Of a stretch of 5,258 nt of DNA, positions 1-4,840 are shown in pieces. Every line of letters begins with the position of its first letter. The first letter of the stretch is position 1. The notes beneath the pieces were generated by a model. That model had not been told where the DNA came from. It did no database searches and saw nothing but the letters and a program-made list of their open reading frames with translations. The translations under genes were made by a program, and so were the position numbers. The stretch is from Bacillota bacterium (GTDB taxonomy: Bacteria; Bacillota; Bacilli; Alicyclobacillales; SLC66), in NCBI GenBank assembly GCA_021820825.1, contig JAKADD010000215.1:1-5258 (forward strand), read 5' to 3'.

Positions 1-7
1 ACTTTAT

Positions 8-84
8 CGGAGTTTAGCGCAGCTTGGTAGCGCGCCTGCCTTGGGAGCAGGAGGTCACAGGTTCGAATCCTGTAACTCCGACCA
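8..84 (+). tRNA. tRNA-Pro (anticodon UGG), CCA encoded
   Basis: A full cloverleaf can be folded. The seven-base acceptor strand CGGAGTT (8-14) pairs perfectly with AACTCCG (74-80), followed by discriminator A81 and a genome-encoded CCA (82-84). The D arm contains the usual AGCGCAGCTTGGTAGCGC pattern, and the T arm is ACAGG-TTCGAAT-CCTGT. The anticodon stem CCTGC/GCAGG encloses the loop CTTGGGA, so the anticodon is TGG, which reads proline codons CCN, mainly CCA and CCG. The gene looks intact. The next gene on its 3' side is a recombinase remnant, which fits the habit of integrative elements of using tRNA 3' ends as attachment sites. No second copy of the tRNA 3' end is visible in this window. 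Confidence 0.97.
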
Positions 85-107
85 TGAAAAAGCCTGTAGT
101 ACCAAAG

Positions 108-148
108 AAAATCGGATGGTAGCCTATACTCGGCTGCCATCCGATTTT
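108..148 (+). terminator. Rho-independent terminator after tRNA-Pro
   Basis: The arms AAAATCGGATGGTAGCC (108-124) and GGCTGCCATCCGATTTT (132-148) form a 17-base-pair stem with a single T:G wobble and a seven-base loop. The 3' arm ends in TTTT, and the matching A-run on the 5' arm makes the hairpin potentially active on both strands. It lies 24 bases after the CCA end of tRNA-Pro, so it most likely terminates that transcript. It could also stop transcription coming leftward through the recombinase remnant. Confidence 0.9.
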
Positions 149-220
149 GCGTGTGATCTAGTTTCAACGGCGCGATCTACAAATGGGGTAAAACATTCGT
201 TTCGCCTTCCTGTAATGGTT

Positions 221-484
221 CTACTTTACATTTTGTTCGTCGTCTGTCTGTTCGCCACCTTGCATCGCTGCGTCCAGTCGATCTACTCCTTCTCGGGATT
301 GGCTTCTCTGCGCATGCAAATAGCGGTTGACGGTCATGCTGGTGTTGGCGTGGCTCAGTCGATCGTTGATGGCCTTAATGTTCACGTCCTGTTCGCGCAA
401 CATACTGCCGTGACTGTGGGGCAGATCATACAGGCGGGTGGCGAGAGTCGGGGCGCGGCGTGAACCTGCAACGCGGTGATCGCT
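221..484 (-). pseudogene. Tyrosine recombinase (phage-type integrase), C-terminal remnant
   Basis: Only the end of the catalytic domain of a tyrosine site-specific recombinase is left. Reading on the minus strand, the segment LYDLPHSHGSML lines up with the family motif normally written HDLRHTHAS. It is followed by QDVNIKAINDRLSHANTSMT, typical of the region that carries the last active-site His, and then VNRYLHAQ, which contains the catalytic Tyr. The 3' end looks natural, stopping with TAG at 221-223. Two changes point to decay: the essential Arg of the HxxR box is Pro and its leading His is Tyr. The open frame is closed upstream by a TGA at 485-487, so the N-terminal DNA-binding domain and the first catalytic Arg are gone. 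Convincing similarity covers roughly 221-440; the rest may be junction sequence. Its position beside tRNA-Pro suggests it once served an integrative element that used this tRNA. The family assignment is from motif recognition, not a search. Confidence 0.8.
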
Positions 485-513
485 TCAGACAGGGAGGCGC
501 CTTCATACGTTCT

Positions 514-771
514 CTATCGTTGGATATGTGTGGGCGCCATGCCCATCCATTTTTTGAATACGCGATTGAAGTAGGACTGATCGCAGTACCCCAGGTACTC
601 AGCGACCTCTCTGACCGTCATTTGCGTATTTTCAAAGAGATTCAAGGCCGTGTTGACCCGTATCTGGTGCACATATTGAATTGGGGTCGTACCAGTCACC
701 TCCTTGAACGAACTGCCCGCGCATTCCCCTTCCTCGGCGCGAAGCGTCAGGAGGGGGTCGCGGGCTGTCTT
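514..771 (-). pseudogene. AraC-family transcriptional regulator, C-terminal HTH remnant
   Basis: This is the DNA-binding end of an AraC/XylS-type regulator. The second helix-turn-helix is well kept: MTVREVAEYLGYCDQSYF is followed by NRVFKKWMGMAP, the signature of the family, and the frame ends shortly after at 514. The linker helix (TGTTPIQYVHQIRVNTAL) is also intact. The first helix-turn-helix is damaged: about nine residues appear to be missing between the LTL and FKEVTG landmarks. The frame is closed by an in-frame TAA at 772-774, so the whole ligand-binding domain is absent, and no start codon preceded by a ribosome binding site is seen. AraC proteins of this type often control sugar-catabolic genes. 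The nearby sulfatase and oxidoreductase stub would be natural former targets, but that is inference. The upstream break falls next to the IS605-type element, which may have interrupted it. Confidence 0.85.
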
Positions 772-1095
772 TTACTACTTGTCTTTGTTCTGGATCCGCT
801 CAGTCCTTGGGATTTCACGTAGCGTTTCACCGTCTCCAAACTGGCATGTCCGACACTGCCCACATAGTAGGCTCGATGCCAAAAGAACGGTTTCCAGCAG
901 ATGCACATGGTCTGCTTCGCCGCCAAACTCCAAGAGTGAGCAGCGCCAGCCCGACAAAATCTCTGCAAAGAGTTCTAGAAGGTCCGCCAACAGCAGAGGC
1001 GTGATGGCTTTGCGCCGATACTGGGTCGCAAACACGATGTGAAGATGAATCGTATACACCGCATGCGATGAGGAATGGGAATCTTGTCTATTCAT
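747..1095 (-). pseudogene. tnpA: IS200-like Y1 transposase TnpA, internally deleted and frameshifted
   Basis: TnpA of IS200/IS605 elements is a small single-strand transposase that cuts and joins element ends through a phosphotyrosine bond. The N-terminal part (67 residues from the ATG at 1095) has the expected HLHIVFATQYRRK start and ends in the HUH motif DHVHLL, with metal-binding His63 and His65. The C-terminal part, in another frame, reads KPFFWHRAYYVGSVGHASLE and then VKRYVKSQ, which holds the probable catalytic Tyr. About 35 residues that normally separate these parts are missing; the junction lies near 893-896. The protein is thus neither in one frame nor complete. The C-terminal frame runs on to a TGA at 747-749 inside the AraC remnant, but real TnpA similarity ends near 804, so the original stop was probably lost. 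Every hallmark residue survives, but not in one polypeptide. Confidence 0.88.
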
Positions 1096-1112
1096 GGTTG
1101 GCAGTGTATCAT
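1084..1112 (+). promoter_or_regulatory. Candidate sigma-A-type promoter for tnpB
   Basis: TTGTCT (1084-1089) and TATCAT (1107-1112) are separated by 17 bases, matching four and five of six consensus positions. The expected transcription start falls at about 1119, on the tnpB ATG itself, and no ribosome binding site is visible just before that ATG, so a leaderless or nearly leaderless message is implied. The complementary TATGAT (1108-1113) could act as the -10 box for tnpA on the other strand, although no good -35 accompanies it. Confidence 0.4.
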
Positions 1113-1118
1113 AGAATC

Positions 1119-2212
1119 ATGATGAACGGCTACCAGTTTCGCCTCTACCCGACAAAGGAACAGGAACAAATACTCTTGCGTTGGATCGGATGCCAATGCC
1201 TGATTTATAACGCCAAAGTGTCGAAAGACCGCTATTTTCGCTCCTTCAAACGGCAGTTCCTTCGCATCGCAAGTGGATTGGGAAACAGGCGACATCCTGC
1301 GGTACAACCTGCAGGTGGGCACACACAAATTTCCTGTCGGCGAGATTGACTACGTCGCCATCGACAACACGATATTCCGGCCTCCATCCATATCTCGGTT
1401 CGCGCCGGGAAGTGGTTTTTGTCCTTTAGCGCCAAAGACGATGCGGTGAGCGGATTCGACCGGGGCGTGGCCAAGCCTCTCGTGACCTCGGACGGTCAGG
1501 TGTACGATCTGTTGCCTGTCCAGAAGGAGCGGATCGACAAGGAACGCGAGCAAAAGAAAAAATGGCAGCGGCGCGCGGCCCGACGCAAGAAAGGCTCGAA
1601 GAACCAGAGGAAAGCGTACCGCTGATCGGCCCGCTATCAGCAGTACGAGGCGAACGTGCGCAAGGAGTATGCACACCAGACCAGCCATGCGCTGGTGGCG
1701 GACAGCCAGTATGAGCTGTACGCCTTCGAAGATCTCAAGATCCAAACCATGACCCGCCGTTCGAAAGCCAAGCAAGACGAGAAAGGGAAGTGGCTCAAGA
1801 ATGGAGCGGCAGCCAAAGCCGGACTAAACTGGGCCATTCTGTCCTCTGCGAGGGGCAGATTGTGCAGTACACCGAGTACAAAGCGCTGCGCGGCGGGAAG
1901 CTGGTGGTCAAAGTGCCGTTTGCGTACAGTTCACAGGAGTGCGCCGCTTGCGGTTCCACTCACAAGGACAATTGGCTGACACAGGCCAAATTTGTCTGCC
2001 GCCGCTGTGGACATACAGACAACGCGGACCACAATGCCGCCGTCGTCATCGCCCGTCGAGGCGTAGCCAAGATCCTGTCTGGGGAACCTCTGACAAAACC
2101 AAAGAAGACAGTTCGTATGCGAAAGACGGTAGGGCCGGAACGGTCCAAACCTGTGCAGCCTGCACAAAAGCCTGAGGAGACAGAAAGAATCCAGAATGCG
2201 TTCGGTGGATAG
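1119..2212 (+). pseudogene. tnpB: IS605-type TnpB (RNA-guided nuclease family), multiply disrupted
   Basis: TnpB proteins are RuvC-fold nucleases guided by an RNA made from the element's right end, and are the ancestors of Cas12. The coding sequence is scattered over three frames. Segment one (1119 to about 1250) gives MNGYQFRLYPTKEQEQ, the usual N-terminus. Segment two (about 1260-1370, frame changed after a deletion) reads VDWETGDILRYNLQVGTHKF. A one-base loss near 1370 moves into segment three, ASIHISVRAGKWFLSF, GFDRGVAKPL (first RuvC Asp) and KKWQRRAARRKKGSKNQRKAYR, then a TGA at 1623-1625. The same frame continues with EYAHQTSHALV and YAFEDLKIQ (RuvC Glu). A second one-base loss near 1850 leads to the last segment, with zinc-finger pairs CAAC and CRRC and NADHNAAVV (last RuvC Asp), ending at TAG 2210-2212. 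Two blocks appear deleted: roughly 60 or more residues of the N-terminal half, and about 20 before GFDRGV. ATG 1122 is an alternative start. Confidence 0.9.
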
Positions 2213-2219
2213 ACTGCCA

Positions 2220-2234
2220 TGGCGCTATGCGCCA
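2220..2234 (+). other. Hairpin just after tnpB (candidate right-end structure)
   Basis: TGGCGC (2220-2225) and GCGCCA (2229-2234) form a perfect six-base-pair stem around a TAT loop, eight bases after the tnpB stop codon. IS200/IS605 right ends carry subterminal hairpins that TnpA recognises as single-stranded DNA, and the same region supplies the scaffold of the TnpB guide RNA. Which of the two local hairpins plays that role cannot be decided from one copy. Confidence 0.45.
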
Positions 2235-2249
2235 CCAACAACCGGAAAG

Positions 2250-2273
2250 AAAAATACGCCTACGGCGATTTTT
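2250..2273 (+). terminator. Hairpin with T-run after tnpB (terminator or right-end structure)
   Basis: AAAAAT-A-CGCC (2250-2260) pairs with GGCGATTTTT (2264-2273) across a three-base TAC loop, with one bulged A. The T-run makes it look like a Rho-independent terminator for tnpB-direction transcription, and the A-run could let it work on the other strand too. It lies 74 bases before the sulfatase gene, so it would insulate that gene from the element. It may instead be the terminal hairpin of the element. Confidence 0.55.
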
Positions 2274-2331
2274 CGGGATAGGAGAGACGAGCACGAAAAA
2301 ATAAGATTGGCTAAGAGCAATCGAGAAAAGA

Positions 2332-2337
2332 GGGAGG
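2332..2337 (+). promoter_or_regulatory. Ribosome binding site of the sulfatase gene
   Basis: GGGAGG lies nine bases before a GTG codon at 2347. It fixes that GTG as the start, in agreement with the protein family, whose first metal ligand comes within the first ten residues. I found no convincing sigma-A promoter between the tnpB hairpins and this site. Confidence 0.75.
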
Positions 2338-2346
2338 GAACTACTC

Positions 2347-3903
2347 GTGAACGTCATATTCATCACCATTGACAGTCTGAACCGTCACTTTCTAAAAGCG
2401 TACGGACAACCCATTGAACTCGACGTGCAAACGCCGAATTTGGATCGATTTGCAGAGCGGAGCGCAGTGTTTGAGCGACATTATGCGGGCAGTCTGCCAT
2501 GCATGCCCGCGCGCAGAGAATTCTTCACCGGAATACAGGAGTTTCTGTGGCGTCCGTGGGGGCCGATGGAGCCCTATGATCGGCCACTCGCGCGCGTGGC
2601 GCGTGAGAATGGCTACGTCACGCAACTCGTCACTGACCATTACCATTATTTTCAGCACGGCAGCCATGGGTACTTCACTGACTATCAAGGCTTTGAGTTT
2701 ATTCGCGGACACGAGACGGATGCGTGGAAGACGGCGCCGATTCATCCTGATCCGGGACTGCTGCGCCAGACTCGCGCAGAGGACGCATCACCGCAAGGTG
2801 ACTTCTTTAACCGACGCAGCGCGTATGCGCGCAATGCAGCGCAGTTTCACAAAGAAGAGGATTTCCTGTCTCCACGCGTATTCACCAGTGCGGCGCAGTG
2901 GCTGGAGGACAATCACGAACAGGAACGTTTCCTGCTTGTGATCGATAGCTTCGACGTTCATGAGCCGTTTCACAATCCGGATGAGTTTGCCTCACTGTAC
3001 ACAGACGAGGATCCACATGATCCGGACCTGGTGCTCTGGCCACAATATGGCAATGTGCTCGGCGATGGGCCTGCTCAGTTGAGTCCGCGACAGGTCGCGT
3101 TCGTGAGGTCACAATTTGCCGCCAAGTTATCGATGGTGGACAAGTGGCTCGGTTGCGTGTTTGAAAAGCTGGATCAACATGATTTGTGGGATGACACGAT
3201 GGTGATCGTGACATCCGACCACGGGCACTACCTCGGGGAAAAAGGCTGGATGGGCAAACCGGACAGCCCGAACTATGACGTGCTCACGCACACGCCGCTG
3301 TTCGTCTGGCATCCGCAGGGAACGAAAAGCGGCGGTCGCGTCACCGCTTTGACGTCGGCTGTTGACCTGTACGCCACAATGATCGACGCGATGGGCGGCG
3401 CGGTGGAACAACCAACGCATAGTCGAAGCGTGCTGCCGCTGGTGCTGGGTCAGTCAGAGTCGATCCGGAACTGGGCAGTGTACGGTTATTTCGGCCGTTC
3501 GCTGAATGTGACGGATGGACGCTATACCTATCACCTTGGGGCGGACACGGACAAACCGCTGAACCTGTACTCGACGATGTTCATGAATGGGGTGAACTGG
3601 TTTTCACCGATCCAGGTTCCCGAGAATCCGGAAGCAGGACGATTTTTGCCGTACACGGACAGTACAGTATGGCGCTATCCAGTTCGGATGCGCGTGCCGG
3701 ATCGTGAGACACTGCTTTTTGACACGGAGAATGACCCGTGGCAAAACGACAATCTCGCGCAGCGGGAACCCTTCGTTGAGAAGCGGATGCGCAATCTCTT
3801 GCAGGGTGCGCTGGGAGAGTTGCGGGCGCCGGAAGAGTTGTATGCGCGATTTGGCTTGGAGGCACAGCATGGCGAGGGTGAGAAAGGCGGGAGATTCGTA
3901 TGA
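2347..3903 (+). CDS. Sulfatase-superfamily hydrolase (Cys-type active site), cytoplasmic
   Basis: The 518-residue product belongs to the alkaline phosphatase/sulfatase superfamily, which hydrolyses sulfate esters or related phosphate and phosphonate esters. It begins MNVIFITIDSLNRHFLKAYG, which places the first metal-binding Asp at residue 9 and shows no signal peptide, so the enzyme should be cytoplasmic. The active-site motif is CMPAR at residues 52-56 (C-x-P-x-R). In true sulfatases and phosphonate monoester hydrolases this Cys is converted to formylglycine, and the Arg stabilises it. FDVHEPF (202-208) supplies a probable substrate-contact His. TSDHGHYLGEKGWMGK (289-304) carries the second metal pair Asp291-His292 and Lys304. 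The C-terminal subdomain includes LLFDTENDPWQNDNLA (456-471), also family-typical. The length is normal and the gene is uninterrupted. Translation starts at GTG behind a strong ribosome binding site. The stop overlaps the start of an oxidoreductase stub, so the gene was once first in an operon. The substrate cannot be read from sequence; a sulfated sugar is plausible given that neighbour, and a phosphonate or phosphodiester is an alternative. Confidence 0.92.
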   Translation: MNVIFITIDSLNRHFLKAYGQPIELDVQTPNLDRFAERSAVFERHYAGSLPCMPARREFFTGIQEFLWRPWGPMEPYDRPLARVARENGYVTQLVTDHYHYFQHGSHGYFTDYQGFEFIRGHETDAWKTAPIHPDPGLLRQTRAEDASPQGDFFNRRSAYARNAAQFHKEEDFLSPRVFTSAAQWLEDNHEQERFLLVIDSFDVHEPFHNPDEFASLYTDEDPHDPDLVLWPQYGNVLGDGPAQLSPRQVAFVRSQFAAKLSMVDKWLGCVFEKLDQHDLWDDTMVIVTSDHGHYLGEKGWMGKPDSPNYDVLTHTPLFVWHPQGTKSGGRVTALTSAVDLYATMIDAMGGAVEQPTHSRSVLPLVLGQSESIRNWAVYGYFGRSLNVTDGRYTYHLGADTDKPLNLYSTMFMNGVNWFSPIQVPENPEAGRFLPYTDSTVWRYPVRMRVPDRETLLFDTENDPWQNDNLAQREPFVEKRMRNLLQGALGELRAPEELYARFGLEAQHGEGEKGGRFV

Positions 3904-3974
3904 CGATTCGTGTCGGTGTGATTGGTACTTAACAAATCGGGCGGATACGATTGATCACAATTTTTCCTGAGTGA
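3900..3974 (+). pseudogene. N-terminal stub of a Gfo/Idh/MocA-type oxidoreductase
   Basis: An ATG overlaps the sulfatase stop codon (ATGA) and begins MTIRVGVIGT, followed by TAA (3930-3932) and then QIGR in the same frame. Replacing the stop by Gly would give the dinucleotide-binding motif G-x-G-x-x-G (VGVIGTGQIGR) that opens Gfo/Idh/MocA NAD(P)-dependent sugar or inositol dehydrogenases. After another eight codons, which may retain a shortened trace of the following helix, the frame closes with TGA at 3972-3974; the remaining 300 or so codons of a normal family member are absent. The gene has therefore been both interrupted and almost wholly deleted. The four-base overlap shows it was translationally coupled to the sulfatase, implying a joint role, probably in carbohydrate breakdown. 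The identification rests on about 15 residues, so another Rossmann-fold family remains possible. Confidence 0.6.
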
Positions 3975-3994
3975 TTGTCTGGCACACCACAAAC

Positions 3995-4020
3995 GCGCGT
4001 CATTTCACGATCAGACGCGC
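3995..4020 (-). terminator. Hairpin between converging genes, weak terminator candidate
   Basis: GCGCGTC (3995-4001) and GACGCGC (4014-4020) form a perfect seven-base-pair stem with a 12-base loop. It lies 27 bases after the stop of the minus-strand membrane protein gene, which converges with the sulfatase. On the minus strand the stem is followed only by GTTTGTGG, so the T-run is poor and the loop is large; termination activity is uncertain. The rest of 3975-4047 shows nothing else I can support. Confidence 0.35.
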
Positions 4021-4047
4021 AAATCCCTTTCCACCGCAGAGCGCCGT

Positions 4048-4554
4048 TTAGCGGTCTGTCGAATCGGACGCCTGCCGTTTTGTCTTCAGTGCGAAAATTG
4101 CCCACACCACGAACACCAGCTCAATCACGATAGCAAACGTACCCAACGCTTTCAGATTGGTGAACGTAGGGATCACAGTTGTCGTAAGCACGTGCGGATG
4201 TGGATGGTTCGCACCGCCGGATCCAGCATGGATGCCAAGGAGGAAAGCCGCAAAACTCGGAATCGTATCCATAGCAAGCTTGATCACGGCGGCTCCGCCA
4301 GCCATGACGATACCAAGCACCCAACCCCGCCACCTGGCCCGATTCAAGACGCCGATCAGGGCGATCAGCGATCCGAGTGCATTGATCAGGAACAGAATGC
4401 CAAGCATGCGATTAACGCCGATCATGGTTAGAAAGAGGGCCAAGTGAATGTAGAATACGACAAACAGCAGTACCGCTCCAACTCCCCGGACTAATCCTGT
4501 CGATTCTACTTTGGACGATGTTTTCACACTGCTCGTTGCAATCTGTTTCTCCAT
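4048..4554 (-). CDS. Four-helix integral membrane protein of unknown function
   Basis: I do not recognise a named family with confidence. The 168-residue product has a short charged N-terminus, then four hydrophobic stretches: about residues 21-45, 49-70, 76-108 (a long segment that may be one helix plus a re-entrant part, holding Lys92 and Asp96) and 133-156. It ends in a basic, hydrophilic tail. A loop before the last helix is rich in Gly and His (HAGSGGANHPHPH, 109-121) and could bind a metal ion, which is speculation. The second helix (GILFLINALGSLIALIGVL) recalls small membrane proteins common in Actinobacteria and Bacillota that lack a known role. The ATG at 4552-4554 has AGGAGGT eight bases upstream, fixing the start. 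It appears to be a single-gene unit, divergent from the DUF4349 gene and convergent with the sulfatase. The reading frame is clean and the gene looks functional. Confidence 0.85.
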   Translation of the reverse strand: MEKQIATSSVKTSSKVESTGLVRGVGAVLLFVVFYIHLALFLTMIGVNRMLGILFLINALGSLIALIGVLNRARWRGWVLGIVMAGGAAVIKLAMDTIPSFAAFLLGIHAGSGGANHPHPHVLTTTVIPTFTNLKALGTFAIVIELVFVVWAIFALKTKRQASDSTDR

Positions 4555-4562
4555 TACACAAC

Positions 4563-4569
4563 ACCTCCT
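4563..4569 (-). promoter_or_regulatory. Ribosome binding site of the membrane protein gene
   Basis: AGGAGGT on the minus strand lies eight bases before the ATG at 4552-4554. It is a near-perfect complement of the 16S rRNA 3' end and predicts efficient translation. Confidence 0.88.
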
Positions 4570-4678
4570 GTTTTTACCAAGGCGGACGAGGTATAAAATC
4601 TGTGATATTTATGTGAATATTTCGACTTCAATTCTCAAACCTCCCCGAAGGATTAAACGCCAACCTTGTATATATCCT

Positions 4679-4707
4679 AACCTACTGTCTGCTTCAACGT
4701 TTGTCAA
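4679..4707 (-). promoter_or_regulatory. Candidate sigma-A promoter for the membrane protein gene
   Basis: On the minus strand a perfect TTGACA (4702-4707) is followed after 17 bases by TAGGTT (4679-4684), which matches only the first two and last positions of the -10 consensus. This would give an untranslated leader of more than 100 bases. An alternative pair nearer the gene, TTCACA then TATACC at 16-base spacing within about 4592-4619, is also possible. The leader includes a loose palindrome, ATATT-TATGTG-AATAT, that could be an operator; I cannot assign a regulator. Confidence 0.35.
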
Positions 4708-4777
4708 CCACATCGATCTGGCCGCAAAACGAGCACACCATCCAGTTTAGTTCAATGCACTTCTTTGGCTATTCGCC

Positions 4778-4803
4778 GTAACCTTATGATGCCCTTCTTC
4801 GTC
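4778..4803 (+). promoter_or_regulatory. Candidate ECF sigma-factor promoter for the DUF4349 gene
   Basis: GTAAC (4778-4782) and CGTC (4800-4803) are separated by 17 bases. This agrees with the TGTAAC / CGTC-type promoters used by cell-envelope-stress ECF sigma factors of Bacillota (sigma-X, -M, -V class). A transcription start near 4810 would leave a leader of about 30 bases that includes the ribosome binding site. A lone TATGAT at 4785-4790 could be a sigma-A -10 box but has no good -35 at proper spacing. Confidence 0.45.
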
Positions 4804-4840
4804 TATATGGAGAGGCGAAACAGAAAGGATGGGGATGTTC

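Larger units (their letters stand above)
775..2273. mobile_element. Decayed IS200/IS605-family element (IS605-type, divergent tnpA and tnpB)
   Basis: A Y1 HUH transposase gene on the minus strand and a tnpB gene on the plus strand diverge from start codons 23 bases apart, the IS605-type layout. Such elements have no terminal inverted repeats and make no target duplication; their ends are marked by subterminal hairpins. The ends given here are therefore approximate. The left limit is set where tnpA similarity ends and AraC coding begins, and the right limit by the second of two hairpins after tnpB. Both genes are broken, so the element should be immobile unless supplied with TnpA in trans, and then only if its ends are intact. 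Another copy in the same genome would fix the borders. Confidence 0.8.

Noticed and set aside
41..463. Plus-strand open frame starting inside tRNA-Pro
   Set aside because: It starts within the tRNA, reads through its terminator and lies antisense to the recombinase remnant; it has no ribosome binding site.
460..822. Plus-strand open frame of 120 codons
   Set aside because: It is antisense to the AraC remnant, whose motifs are clear on the minus strand; it has no family features of its own.
1350..1775. Minus-strand open frame of 141 codons with hydrophobic stretches
   Set aside because: It is antisense to tnpB segments with recognisable RuvC motifs; the hydrophobicity is a by-product of Lys/Glu-rich sense codons.
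1623..1860. Stop codon and frameshift in tnpB as programmed recoding
   Set aside because: No slippery heptamer or selenocysteine-type hairpin stands out, and the gene has deletions and another frameshift as well, so simple decay explains it.
4037..4060. Second hairpin overlapping the stop codon of the minus-strand membrane protein gene
   Set aside because: The pairing is short with a mismatch and there is no T-run; not better than chance.
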